Shown: in pieces, positions 10,856-20,006 of the stretch | Position numbering within the stretch: the first letter of the stretch is position 1 | Layout: each line of letters opens with the position of its first letter | Notes under the pieces: model-generated | What the model was told of the DNA's origin: nothing | The model's database searches: none | Seen by the model: only the letters and a program-made list of their open reading frames with translations | NCBI GenBank assembly: GCA_029961685.1 | Contig: JARWKL010000009.1 | Span: forward strand, 10,243,758 to 10,307,757 | DNA: 64,000 bases | Reading direction: 5' to 3' | Source: Aristolochia californica | Taxonomy: Eukaryota; Streptophyta; Magnoliopsida; Piperales; Aristolochiaceae | Translations under genes and position numbers: made by a program

Positions 10856-11715
10856 CGGGTCTTAGCTCGGTTCCCTATCATAAATTTTTTTGATGAATTT
10901 GGACTTGGTTCTATTTCCTTGGGAATTTGGTCTCATCTATATGTGTTGAGGCAGTGTGAAAATGGTGTCGCTGGCGACGTTTTGATGAACAAATCGCTCA
11001 TAGATATGTATGCCCCGTGTGGGTCCGTCAAGATGGCGTGGCAACTGTTTGAAGAAATGCCAAAGCGGGACGTAGCTTCCTGGAATGCCATGATCATTGG
11101 GTTCGCAATGCATGGATATGTCCCAGAGGCATTAGCCACCTTCTCTCAAATGTGCATAACAGGACAGGTAAAGCCTAACTCGATCTCATTCGTTGGTGTT
11201 CTAACTGCATGTCACCCCGGAGGTTTGGTTGGTGCGGGTCATAGGTACTTCGATTTAACGGTATCAGAATACAAAATTGTACCCCAAATTGAGCACTACG
11301 GATCTGTTGTTCATCTTCTTGCGCGTGCTGGCTTAGTGGAAGAAGCCATGGATGTTGTGTCTGCTATGCCCATTAGACCAGATGTGGTGATTTGGAGAAG
11401 CCTTAAAGCTTGTTATAAGAGAAAGGTTGGAGTTGCGATCAGCGTATTACTGGCTCAGCAAACTCTAGAGTTCGATGGCGGATTTTCTCGTGGAATCTAT
11501 GTGATTCTGTCCAGGGTCTACGCCTCAGCAAACCAATGGAATGATGTCGGAATACTTAGGAGATTATTGTTTGAGAAGGGGGTGATGAAGGAACCCGGTT
11601 GTCGTTCAATTGCGTTGGATGGTATAGTTCATGAGTTTTTCGCTAGGGATTCTTCTCCTCCAAGAATAAAAGAGCTATACGACATGTTAAGTCTTTACCC
11701 TCCGGGTAGTGTCCC
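10856..11715 (+). pseudogene. Captured PLS-type pentatricopeptide-repeat protein fragment
   Basis: An open frame of ~285 codons shows classic PPR units: NKSLIDMYAPCGSVKMAWQL, FEEMPKRDVASWNAMIIGFA, GYVPEALATFSQM, IEHYGSVVHLLARAGLVEEA and MPIRPDVVIWRSL. An E-domain-like end follows (YVILSRVYASANQWNDVGIL, GVMKEPGCRSIALDG). Such proteins act in organelle RNA processing. Here the first repeats and any targeting peptide are missing, and the end runs into the solo LTR and then reductase sequence. It is surprisingly open for cargo in a dead carrier. Confidence 0.88.
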
Positions 11716-12125
11716 TGTTAGGATCCTCACGAGCCATGGATCTTGTCACCCTCCTCTCTTCTCTTCCTTCCATTATCTTGCTTGACGTTGAGATGGAATG
11801 AGGGTTGAAGGGGATTGAATTTCGGAAAGGAGAATTGGGGAAATTCGGAAGAGAGCTTGAAGGAGCTCTTGACCTGTTTATCTAAATTACGTTAACTAGA
11901 GTGAACTCAATTCATAATCTTCATTACCCTAGCCATCCCCTTAAATAGGGTGGAGGACGTCCAAAACCCTAAAGACCTCTTGGGTCAATGGTTCAAACCA
12001 ATAAATGCTAAACCAACCCAAACCAAAGACAAAACCAAACCAAAGACAATTACATGGAAATTGAAAAACACATTAATTAATTCCTACGCCTGTTGGTAAC
12101 TCGTGATGCTATAGAGTCCATAACA
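11716..12125 (-). mobile_element. Solo LTR of chromovirus family B
   Basis: 410 bp in reverse orientation. It is flanked by perfect TSD GTCCC (11711-11715 and 12126-12130) and matches the B1 LTRs at 40411-40822 and 45210-45627. It is the product of an LTR-LTR recombination that deleted one LTR and the internal region. It separates the PPR and reductase cargo of element C. Confidence 0.93.
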
Positions 12126-12375
12126 GTCCCCAATCCAGAGATTGACTTACTTGAGCCTGCTGTGACTGGTACCCTCAATGTACTTACGGCATCAACTGAG
12201 GCAAACATGACACAGGTTATTGTTGTTTCTTCTGCCTTTGCTATTGCTATGACACCAACTTGGCCACAGGATACAATCATGGATGAGACTTGCTGGTCAG
12301 CCAAAGTATACTGCAGATCAACTAAGAACTGGCACTGCCTTGCAACAACAACACCAGAAAGTGAATCTTTGGAGT
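12126..12375 (+). pseudogene. Captured cinnamoyl-CoA-reductase-like fragment
   Basis: IDLLEPAVTGTLNVLTASTE, then MTQVIVVSSAFAIAMTPTWP, then MDETCWSAKVYCRSTKNWHC follow the NADPH-dependent short-chain reductase family of CCR/dihydroflavonol reductase (family pattern EPAV.GT.NVL, VV.TSS, DE.CWSD, NWY). The NWYC-type motif with the catalytic Tyr reads NWHC here. It is intron-less and truncated at both ends. Confidence 0.8.
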
Positions 12376-12599
12376 ATGGACCGCAGAACAGACTTGACGT
12401 TGTGTCTGTCTGCCCACTCTTATTCTGGGGCCCATGATGCTCCCAACTATGAATGCAAGCAGCCTGGTTTTATTCAAGATACAGACAGGTGCACACGAGA
12501 CAATGGCAAACAAAATCCGGACAATAGTTGATGGCCGTGATGAAGCTGCAGCTCTTCTTCTTATCTATGAAAGATCAGATGCAATATGTTTCTATGCAA

Positions 12600-13035
12600 G
12601 TTCACTTTTTGTCTCAGCAGGTTTTTTCTTCCGAAAATCTTGGAACTATTGCAATGGATGCCATTCAAATCCCAATGACTACTCTAGAAGTGCTCTTGAC
12701 GGACAAGTCTGGAAGAAGGCCACTTTTAATGGTATCTGCAGCAGGAACATGTTTGGGTTGCTTCCTCACTGCAATATTATTTGTAATTCAGGGCCATGAA
12801 AAGTCGAAAGATCTAGCTCTTATACTGGCATTAGTAGGCATACTGATGTTCACAGGGTCCTGCTCCTAGGGCATGGAGGAATACCATGGGTGATAATGTC
12901 TGAGATATTCCCTATCAACTTGAAGGGCATAGCGGGAAGCCTTGTGACTCTGATCAATTGGTTTGGTTCCTGGGCTATTTCATATACTTTCAACTTTCTC
13001 ATGGTTTGGTGCTCGGTAGGAACCTTTTTCCTATA
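12600..13035 (+). pseudogene. Captured ERD6-like monosaccharide transporter fragment
   Basis: ENLGTIAMDAIQIPMTTLEV, DKSGRRPLLMVSAAGTCLGC, then after a frameshift at ~12867 [20 protein letters not shown] and [20 protein letters not shown]. These match consecutive regions of plant ERD6-like proton/sugar transporters (major facilitator superfamily), including the D-(K/R)-x-G-R-R loop and the PESPR-side helices. There are no introns. Bases ~12400-12600 upstream are open but unrecognised. Confidence 0.85.
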
Positions 13036-13170
13036 AGCTAGTAATTGTGACATAACTGTGTTGTTTATGGCAAAGCTCGTCCCATACTGTGGTTGACACT
13101 TGTCCATGGATCCAGCCATTGGCATGGGCCAGTAGACCTACCTTCGAGCTTGAGGGCAAGCTCGTTCTCC

Positions 13171-13183
13171 AGGAGGGGTGTGA
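13171..13183 (+). promoter_or_regulatory. Polypurine tract of element C
   Basis: AGGAGGGGTGTGA abuts the 3' LTR. It is preceded at ~13145-13162 by the inverted-repeat motif GAGCTTGAGGGCAAGCTC, shared with elements A, B and E. Confidence 0.8.
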
Positions 13184-13583
13184 TGTTATAGACCCCATAG
13201 CAGGGTTTAATTAATGCATTTTCCAGTTTATGTATTAGAAGGGTTTATTTGTAATTTGTTTGAACTTGTAGGCCCTTGTTTTGGCCATGTGCGTGTTTCC
13301 CTAATTCCCTATATAAGGATGTAAGATGAATGAGAAGGTAAGCATTAATGCAATTAGTTGTTAGCATAGCAAGGTCGGATTCTCCCTTCTAGTCGAGATC
13401 CAGGGCGAGCTTCCCTTCACAAGCTCACACCATCTTCATCGTCTCTGTTGCTCCTCGCCATGTACCCTTACGGGTACAACTGGTCCCCTTTGACCTACGA
13501 GCTTCCATCTTCTTCCTTCCCGTATCCCTTCCAACCAACGCTGAAGAAATCGCATGGTGACAGATCCGAAATTGGGCAAAACA
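13184..13583 (+). repeat. 3' LTR of element C
   Basis: 400 bp, TGTTATAGACCCC...GGGCAAAACA, followed by TSD GCTTG. Confidence 0.92.
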
Positions 13584-13588
13584 GCTTG

Positions 13589-13789
13589 AGGGTTACTTAC
13601 GAGGGTAATACTGCCGTGCATCTTGTGCTGGAATTGTGTGCAGGAAGTGAATTGTTTGCTCGTATCGTTGCTAGGGGACATTTTACAGTAAGGACTGCTG
13701 CTAGGCTTACCAGAACATGTGTGGAAGTAGTGCAGATGTGTCATAAGCACGGGGTCATGCACCGAGATCTCAAGCCTGAGAACTTCTAC
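13589..13789 (+). pseudogene. Captured CDPK fragment, second part
   Basis: Continues from 9668: [53 protein letters not shown]. This is the hinge to catalytic-loop region of a calcium-dependent protein kinase. The HRD-loop residues H-R-D-L-K-P-E-N are intact, but the ATP-binding Lys, DFG and activation segment are absent. It joins in frame to GH1 sequence after ~30 residues of linker. Confidence 0.88.
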
Positions 13790-13879
13790 TGTTGGGCACC
13801 TGTATCTACTGCTAAGGATGTATTTGTGCTGTATTGTTCTGCTATTAGTGTAGTAACTACTGCTAGGTCTGATGCTATT

Positions 13880-14062
13880 CCAATCAGCATTGGAATCGTT
13901 TTAGATTTCTTGTGGTATGAACCTTCTAGTGAGAGAATCGACGATATGGCAGCAGTTCAAAGGGCAAGAGATTTTCATCTCGGCTTGTTTCTGGAACCAA
14001 ACAGATTTGGTCACTACCCCAGCTCAATGGAACTAATGGTAGGCGAGCGGCTCCAACAACTC
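13880..14062 (+). pseudogene. Captured GH1 beta-glucosidase fragment
   Basis: [56 protein letters not shown] matches the plant beta-glucosidase segment with pattern ...YEP....D..AA.RA.DF..GWFL.P...G.YP..M...VG.RLP. Neither catalytic Glu (TFNEP, ITENG) is in the captured stretch, so no activity is possible. Confidence 0.85.
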
Positions 14063-14275
14063 TATTGGGTGAAATCAGATTGGAATAAAGATGAAAGAAT
14101 GGCAGGTGATTTGGTGCACACTTTTGGAAAATGGAGTGGTGATCCCACTGATAAAGGCATCCAAACCTCTCCAGACTTCAGAATTTTTGCTATCTCTTCA
14201 AAGTTTCCTCAGCTCTCTACCAAAGACAAGACCTTGGTCTTTCAATTTTTTGTTAAACATGAGCAACAGCTTGAT
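14063..14275 (+). pseudogene. Captured calreticulin N-domain fragment
   Basis: [60 protein letters not shown] follows the calreticulin N-domain closely (family: SDWKKDEN.AG.W.HTSGKW.GD..DKGIQTSED.R). The ER chaperone's P-domain, C-domain and retention signal are absent. It is fused directly after the GH1 piece with no intron. Confidence 0.9.
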
Positions 14276-14287
14276 TCTGTTCCCATG

Positions 14288-15270
14288 AAGAGGAGCACCC
14301 TCTAGCAACTTAGGCAAGATATGACGTTGGCTTCACTACTTATTGATCAAATTACCTACCTTGATGATTGGGTTGTACGGGATAGAGAGCATTCACTGTC
14401 TTTGGCTAGGCCTACTGCAACATTGGAAGCATGCCCTCTCCACCTTCCTGTCACTGATGGGGTGAGGGTAGATTATTAAGCACCTAGCCAATACTACCCA
14501 AAAGACCGGCCTGTTAGGAGCGGAAGACATAGGTACTCAACCCTTAGCCCAAGACCACCAGAGCCCCAAGGTGTCCCATAACACCCAGTGGCCCCCCAGG
14601 GTATCCCATAACACCCTAGGTTGGGTGTAACGCCCATAACATTACACCCCCCCCCCCCCCTCGTGGGCCGACGCCCACGGCGGCCCACTCATGGCTGCCC
14701 ACTCTTCCACAACGACGCACTAGGACTTAATACTTGTCACCCCTTCCGTGTGGTCGCTCCTTTCTGCAATGGCGCCACCCCTTCCGTGTGGTCGCTCCTT
14801 TCTGCAATGGCGCCTCTGCGGGGAATCAAACCCGCGACCGAGGGTTGGCTCCGATACCAAATATTAAGCACCTAGCCAATACTACCCAAAAGATCGGCAT
14901 GTTAGGAGCGGAAGACATAGGGTGTCCCATAACACCTAGTGGACCCCCAAGGTGTCCCATAACACCCTGGGTTGGGTGTAACGCCCATAACACAGATGTA
15001 CAACTGGTGAAGGATTCAATTAGTGCAGTTGTTCATGTTGTGCCAGCCATGGGTTCCTCAATGCATCATTTACTGTCAAGGGCAGAGGAGCTGAATTCTC
15101 TGGTGTCGGCACTTGCTACCGTAGCAGCACTGGAGAGTGTCCTGCTTGACGCATGTGGAGACCTATTAGCTTCAATAGCAGCAATGCCTGTAAAGGAAAG
15201 TAGCCTCAGAACTCACCTTATACAACTCCAAACAAGCGCTGATTCATGGGCTCTATCTATCTCAGCCATC
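14288..15270 (+). pseudogene. Captured QWRF-motif / augmin-8-like C-terminal fragment (split by a TRIM)
   Basis: Reads QDMTLASLLIDQITYLDDWV then LEACPLHLPVTDG at 14312-14468. After the TRIM it continues QLVKDSISAVVHVVPAMGSS, LLSRAEELNSLVSALATVAA, KESSLRTHLIQLQTS (14999-15240). This matches the conserved C-terminal block of plant QWRF proteins, microtubule-associated augmin subunit 8 relatives. A stop (TAG) at 14303-14305 precedes it. The uninterrupted version is in A2 at 16725-17165. Confidence 0.75.
14474..14992 (-). mobile_element. TRIM element 1 (complete, minus orientation)
   Basis: 519 bp. On the minus strand the 5' repeat is 14862-14992, the PBS TGGTATCGGAGC is 14848-14859, then a tRNA T-arm-like box GGGTTTGATTCCC (14821-14833), a non-coding internal region with a 38-bp tandem duplication (~14737-14812), a G-rich polypurine tract (14645-14660), and the 3' repeat 14474-14641. 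The flanks are TAGAT and CAGAT, a 5-bp TSD with one change. No coding capacity. It inserted in the QWRF piece of A1. Confidence 0.85.
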
Positions 15271-15471
15271 AAATATTTTTTTACCGGCCAGTGAAATGAA
15301 GAATGTCCACAAGAATTTGTTTTTTTCTCTCGACTAGAAAAAAAAATCCTAGAAGGCTTGCTCCAGTTTTTAGGCGACTAGAGAGCGCACATGGTTGTCG
15401 CGGATGCTACTCATTGGCGAAGACGTCGGCATACAGACACTACTTCTGAGCTGGAGGACAAGCTCGTTCTT

Positions 15472-15485
15472 CCCAGGGGGTGTAA
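15472..15485 (+). promoter_or_regulatory. Polypurine tract of A1
   Basis: CCCAGGGGGTGTAA abuts the 3' LTR. The inverted-repeat motif GAGCTGGAGGACAAGCTC lies just upstream (~15450-15467). Confidence 0.7.
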
Positions 15486-15870
15486 TGTTATGAACACAAT
15501 AATATTATTATTTTAGTTGATTTTCTTTAGTGTACTTTATTTATTTTAGTTTTAAGCCATAGGGGTATTTTTGTAATATTTTATTTATAGGGATATTTTT
15601 GTAATAATTTAGCGTAAACCCTAAAAGGGACCCTATTTATGGGGTAAGAGTAATGAGAAGGGGGGGATTGAAGTATTGAGAATTAGGTTAAATCTAGCGT
15701 AAACAGGGTTGAGATCACCTTCTTGATCTCGAAGTTAAGGTTTTCCTCAAAAACCCACATATTCTCTCATCCTCCATTGATCTTCATCTTTCCCATGTCT
15801 TCCTACTATCCCTACAGTTATGTATGGCAGACCCGTAACCCAAAATCCTCCCAACGAATCCTTGTGTCTT
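15486..15870 (+). repeat. 3' LTR of A1 (truncated)
   Basis: Begins TGTTATGAACACAATAATATT and is homologous to 1850-2259 up to CGAATCCTTGTGT. The final bases (CAGATC...CCGTAACA) are missing and the sequence changes abruptly to an inverted D LTR fragment. Confidence 0.85.
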
Positions 15871-16085
15871 GGTGTGCAGCCACATGCAACCAAAAATAAA
15901 ACCTATACTCCTAAAAATATATGTAGCAGTGCAAGTAAGGATCATTCCCACGAAGAGTGGTTAGTCTAATTTTATGCTCCGTGAACAAGGATGGGGAGGA
16001 GTATAACGAAAACACTTCTAAAAAAAAAAAACTAAGAAACAATTCAAATTAAAATGATCAAAATCAATCAAAAGAACAAACCTTG
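15871..16085 (-). repeat. Inverted fragment of the Athila-like (D) LTR end
   Basis: This is the reverse complement of ~22437-22673: CTTGGTGTGCAG, ATTCCCACGAAGAGTGGTTA, and GCTCCGTGAACAAGGATG are all shared. It lies between the opposed LTRs of A1 and A2, so it marks a rearrangement or a second, inverted D copy. The C-run seen at 22523 is only TCCTCCCC here. Confidence 0.8.
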
Positions 16086-16481
16086 TGTTATGGTCTCGGA
16101 TCTGACACAAGGATTCGTTGGTAGGATCTTGGATCTGCCACGGGTTACGGGTCTACCATACATTACTGTAGGGATAGTAGGAAGACATGGGAAAGACGAA
16201 AATCAATGTAGGATAAGAGAATAAGTGGGTTTTTGAGGAAACCCTAACCACAAGATAAAGAAGGTGATCTCAAGCCTGTTTATGTTAGATTTAACCTAAT
16301 TATCAATGCTTCAATCCCCCCTTCTCATTACTCTTACCCCTTAAATAGGGTCCCTTTTAGGTTTTACGCTAAATTATTACAAAAATACCCCTATAAATAA
16401 AATATTACAAAAATACCCCTGTGGCCTAAAACTGAAATAAATAAAGAAAATTAAAGAAAAACAACTAAAATAATAATAACA
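16086..16481 (-). repeat. LTR type A (3' LTR of A2)
   Basis: 396 bp. The reverse complement starts TGTTATTATTATTTTAG and ends GAGACCATAACA. Left flank CCTTG. Confidence 0.85.
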
Positions 16482-16625
16482 TTACACCCCCTGAAAAAAC
16501 GAGCTTGTCCTCAAGCTCGGAGGTAGTGTCTGTATGCCGAGTCTTCACCGATGCCTCAGTAGCATCCGCGACAACCATGTGCGCTCTCTGGACGCCCAAA
16601 AACTGGAGCAAGCCTTCTAGGATTT

Positions 16626-17714
16626 TTAATTCTGGTCGAGAGAAAAAAAATTAAATAATTCTAGTGGAAATTCTTTATTTCGACGGCCGGTAAACAAATA
16701 TTCGATGGCTGAGATAGATATAGCCCATGAAGCAACGCTTGTTTGGAGTTGTATAAGGTGAGTTCTGAGGCTACTTTCCTTTACAGGCATTGTTGCTGTT
16801 GAAGCTAATAGGTCTCCACATGCGTCAAGCAGGACACTCTCCAGTGTTGCTACGGTAGCAAGTGCCGACACCAGAGAATTCAGCTCCTCTGCCCTTGACA
16901 GTAAATGATACATTGAGGAACCCATGGGTGGCACAACATGAACAACTGAACTAATTGAATCCTTCACCAGCTGTACATATGCCCTTGCCTCATCAGTGAC
17001 AGGAAGGTGGAGAAGGCATGCTTCCAATGTTGCAGTAGCCCCAGCCAAAGATAGTGAATGCTCTCTATCCCGTACAACCCAATCATCAAGGTAGGTAATT
17101 TGATCAATAAGTAGTGAAGCCAACGTCATATCCTGCCTGAGTTGCTGGAGGGTGCTCCTCTTCATGGGGACAGAATCAAGCTGTTGCTCATGTTTAACAG
17201 AAAATGGAAAGACCAAGGTCTTGTCTTTGGTAGAGAGCTGAGAAAACTGTGAAGAGATAGCAAAAATTCTGTAGTCTGGAGAGGTTTGGATGCCTTTATC
17301 AATGGGATCACCACTCCATTTTCCAGAAGTGTGCACCCAATCACCTGCCATTCTTTCATCTTTATTCCAATCTGATTTCACCCAACAGAGTTGTTGGAGC
17401 CGCTCTCCTACCATTAGTGCCATTGAGCTAGGGTAGTGACCAAATCTGTTTGGTTCCAGAAACCAGCTGAGATGAAAATCTCTTGCCCTTTGAACTGTTG
17501 CCATATCATCTATTCTCTCACTAGAAGGTTCGTACCACAAAAAATCTAACACGATTCCAATGCTGATTGGAATAGCAGCTGACCCAGCTGTAGTTACTGC
17601 ACTAATAGCAGAACCATACAACACAAATGCATCCTTAGCAGTAGATACAGGTGCCCAGTAGTAGAAGTTCTCAGGCTTGAGATCTCGATGCATGACCCCA
17701 TGCTTATGACACAT
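16626..17714 (-). pseudogene. Chimeric open frame of A2: CDPK end, GH1, calreticulin and QWRF fragments
   Basis: One uninterrupted 362-codon frame. Residues 1-17 finish the CDPK catalytic loop ([15 protein letters not shown]). About 53-109 are GH1 (17388-17558). 111-180 are calreticulin (17175-17384: [30 protein letters not shown]). 184-330 are QWRF (16725-17165: DMTLASLLIDQITYLDDWVV, KESSLRTHLIQLQTS). Compared with A1 it keeps the more family-like residues (HTSGKW rather than HTFGKW, GDWVH rather than GDLVH). It could yield a chimeric protein if transcribed from the LTR, but no start context or selection can be shown from sequence alone. Confidence 0.75.
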
Positions 17715-17914
17715 CTACACTACTTCCACACATGTTCTGCTAAGCCCACAACAGTCCTTGCTGTAAAATGTCCCCTGGCAACAATACGAGCAAACAATTC
17801 ACCTCCTGCACACAATTCCAGCACAAGATGCACTGCAGTATTACCCTCGTAAGTATCCCTCAAGTGCACTATGGTTGGATGTTGAAGTAAATGCTTCATA
17901 ATCTCCCCCAACAT
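17664..17914 (-). pseudogene. Captured CDPK fragment in A2
   Basis: [40 protein letters not shown], then a one-base deletion near 17750 shifts the frame before [15 protein letters not shown]. Here the fragment is not interrupted, showing the site where element C landed in A1. Confidence 0.85.
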
Positions 17915-17929
17915 GCCACTTGGCTGCTC

Positions 17930-18340
17930 TATACGAAATGCCCTGAAAGTGCCACCAACTATTACTGAATCAAGAATGAAAGTGTAAGAACTGCCTCCAT
18001 TGTTGTGGGACACTGAAACCATCTGTGAATCTAGAGGATCTGCCTCCCTTGAGACACGTTGTTGTAAGCTGATTACTGAAGATGAGGCTACCAAAACAGG
18101 GTCAATTGAAGATTATGGAATAGTTGCATGGCCTCCTTTTCCACTAATCTTTGCTTTGAAGTGTCCACAGCCAGCCAAGAAGTTTCCAGCTTTTAAAGCC
18201 ACTACTCTTGTGGGATAGTGAAACCCCAAGTTAATGCCCAACATAGCCTCTACATTTTCCAATACCTCTTCTGGGAGCATGTTCCAAGCTCCTCTTCTGT
18301 GTGCCTCAGCAGGTTGAAATATAAGAACAATGGAATGTTG
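17930..18340 (-). pseudogene. Captured M20 (ILR1-like) hydrolase fragment in A2
   Basis: HSIVLIFQPAEAHRRGAWN, LENVEAMLGINLG, ISGKGGHATIP, stop (CAA to TAA at ~18113-18115), [32 protein letters not shown]. The GKGGHA motif of the M20 lid/dimerisation region is intact here but damaged in A1 (GKR-stop). It is joined seamlessly to the CDPK piece. Confidence 0.82.
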
Positions 18341-18571
18341 AAGTGCAGAACTGTTCTCCTTTACCAAGAAGGACATCTCTGATTCACAATTCACACTTGT
18401 GGCTGCTTGAAGACCACTAAAATTCCTAAGATAGATGGTTGAGTTGCACCTCATTTCTGCAATCTCAACTGAGGCACTTCTAATAGCAGAAACATACAAC
18501 ACTGATTCGTTTTTTTCCGCATACCCAACAGTAGGTGGAGTTTGAATAGGATAATAATTTAACAAGCATGC

Positions 18572-18688
18572 ATTCTTACCCTTGTAGACAGCACTAATGC
18601 ATACTTCTGCATTCTCAAAATTAACACATCCAAAACATTGGAATTTCCCAACTCCATCTTGTGTGACGAGACCCAAAAAAATTAGCCC
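18572..18688 (-). pseudogene. Captured PABP-like RRM fragment in A2
   Basis: QDGVGKFQCFGCVNFENAEV, same segment as 8841-8958 in A1, in frame with the flanking cargo in a 334-codon frame (18113-19117). Confidence 0.6.
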
Positions 18689-19076
18689 TTCAACAATTAG
18701 ACTAGCTGCTGTTGTTTTCTCAAAAGGAACGTGCGTATCATGTAGGAGCATGCCATGAAGCACAAATATATACAGAACATTCACACTGTGGGTGAGCTCG
18801 TTAAGAGGATAATTAAACAGCCTCACCGTGTCAATTGCGTAATGACCCCAAGCACAGTGACTGTGCTCATCAACAGCAAAATATAGCCCCTCACAAAATA
18901 TTTTCAGCAATGGAAAAGATGTTGCACTCCCACTGAAATGAAATGTATCCACTAACATAATAGTGAAAACTTCTTTGATCCTAAGATCAATCTCATTCAA
19001 AGCTCTCCAACACATTCCAGTAGGCAAATTAACATACACACTGGTATTGTGCGAATCAACAGAACAACAGAGTTCT

Positions 19077-19865
19077 TCAAAAAAAAATTTGCCGAGACAC
19101 TCCCCCCCCCCCCCCAAATTGGAATTTGAGTTTACTTTGGTCTGCCGAGAAGTAGATTGCGAGTGGGAGGTGGTGGCCAGAAGTCACATCCCACCGGGGT
19201 TGGTTCTGACCGCGTCGATGGTGCATCTTCTTCCTCCTATGGCAAACAGGAGGACATCGCAGTGTCCCTGCTGGAGGAGTTTCCGTTTCATTGTTTGAGA
19301 TAAGGTCTGGTGCCCATTTTCCCCATCGTCCTTTCTCTTGTTTGGTCCGCGCCATGCTGGCTGCCAAAGCGACGGACCGTGACAAAAAGGGGTTGCAGTT
19401 GGGTGCCCGCTGAGCTTTCTCCGACGGTGAACTGCACCCCTTAGGGGCTTCTCCGCTTGGTGATTTTATTGGCATCGCCTGTGGAATTCTGGTTTCCCGT
19501 GATAAGGGGTTTGGGAAATACCCCTCCGATTTCCTAAAATCGCCGCCTTCTGTTTGCAGCAAGTCTAAGTCTGAAATTGGATTTGTGTCCTTCTCAGCGA
19601 TTTCCATGGTTTCCGGTGTCGGATTTGAGGTCGCCCCCAAACCTTCCGCAGGTTCTTCGGCCGGTAAACAAGAAAAAATTTTTGATTTTTCCGGCCCTTG
19701 GCCTGTTGCCCCATCCGAGATAGCTTCTGCTACCTCTTGTGTGCATATGTGATCGGAGATTTGAGGTCGTGTGACCTGTTTTGCTACAGCAGCGAGTTCA
19801 TCCCTTGCATAATGTTCAATGAAAGCATCTAACCGTACTCATATTTCTTCCAATTCCTTACCCAT
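19077..19865 (-). pseudogene. A-family leader in A2
   Basis: ATG at 19863-19865 (MGKELEE...). The longest continuous stretch is 19640-19077, reading TSNPTPETMEIAEKDTNPIS, PKGCSSPSEKAQRAPNCNPF, MARTKQEKGRWGKWAPDL. The A3 leader shares PSGEAPKGC-SPS-KAQ-APNCN. It ends in a poly-G tract (19101-19113 as C on the + strand). Possibly a gag relic; unidentified. Confidence 0.45.
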
Positions 19866-19924
19866 AGCAATCCATCTTTCTTGGGATATAGAATAACACA
19901 TTGTGCTCCCGCTCTCATATCAAA

Positions 19925-20006
19925 TGTTATGCACCTAGCCAATACTACCCAAAAGACCGGCCTATTAGGAGCGAAAGACATAGGTACATAATCCAGGACC
20001 GTAACA
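19925..20006 (-). repeat. TRIM-type terminal repeat acting as the 5' end of A2
   Basis: 82 bp. On the minus strand it reads TGTTACGGTCCTGG ... GGTCTTTTGGGTAGTATTGG ... GTGCATAACA. It is followed on that strand by TTTGATATGAGAGC and then A leader sequence. The same repeat occurs at 2444-2525, 33806-33887 (-), 46532-46629 and in the two complete TRIMs. Confidence 0.75.

Larger units (their letters stand above)
9669..13583 (+). mobile_element. Element C: complete gene-carrying chromovirus derivative
   Basis: LTRs at 9669-10069 and 13184-13583 (TGTTAT...AACA) are flanked by perfect TSD GCTTG (9664-9668, 13584-13588). The PBS TGGTATCAGAGC is at 10073-10084 and the polypurine tract AGGAGGGGTGTGA at 13171-13183. 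The start of the internal region resembles the gag N-terminus of the intact chromovirus at 58848, and the end retains PTFELEGKLVLQEG just before the PPT. Between these lie PPR, cinnamoyl-CoA-reductase-like and sugar-transporter-like fragments instead of pol. A solo LTR of the B family sits inside (11716-12125). It is inserted into the CDPK piece of A1. A2 shows the uninterrupted site near 17865. Confidence 0.9.
1850..15870 (+). mobile_element. Element A1: non-autonomous chromovirus-derived LTR element carrying host gene fragments
   Basis: The 5' LTR is 1850-2259 and the 3' LTR runs from 15486 to about 15870, where its last ~20 bases are missing. The internal region is split by a copia element (2550-7664), element C (9669-13583) and a TRIM (14474-14992). 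Removing these leaves a leader, then pieces resembling PABP, M20 hydrolase, CDPK, GH1, calreticulin and QWRF proteins, then a chromoviral terminal tail (ELEDKLVLP, ~15448-15475) and a polypurine tract (CCCAGGGGGTGTAA, 15472-15485). No reverse transcriptase or integrase is present, so it must be mobilised in trans. The left flank TTCGT (1845-1849) resembles TTTGT at 20007-20011, at the far end of the A1-A2 composite. Element A2 is a sister copy with the same cargo. Confidence 0.8.
16086..20006 (-). mobile_element. Element A2: sister of A1 with the same captured gene series
   Basis: Minus orientation. The 3' LTR (type A) is 16086-16481, the PPT is adjacent (~16482-16496), and the tail inverted repeat is at ~16502-16519. 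The cargo, read on the minus strand from 19640 to 16626, is: leader, unidentified segment, PABP RRM, M20 hydrolase, CDPK, GH1, calreticulin, QWRF. This is the order of A1 without the later insertions. The 5' end is not an A LTR but the 82-bp TRIM repeat (19925-20006), followed by a weak PBS (TGATATGAGAGC) and A leader. Frames are much better preserved than in A1, with a single Gln-to-stop at ~18113 and one frameshift near 17717. Confidence 0.85.

Noticed and set aside
10838..11785. Functional PPR gene
   Set aside because: No start, targeting peptide or complete repeat series; it lies between LTRs of element C and runs into a solo LTR.
13589..13789. Intact-looking kinase catalytic loop HRDLKPEN as a functional protein kinase gene
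   Set aside because: Only ~67 residues of the kinase are present, without the ATP-binding Lys, DFG or activation loop, and it is sandwiched in transposon cargo.
14821..14859. tRNA gene
   Set aside because: Only a B-box-like motif and a PBS are present; no cloverleaf, acceptor stem or anticodon arm can be folded at proper spacing.
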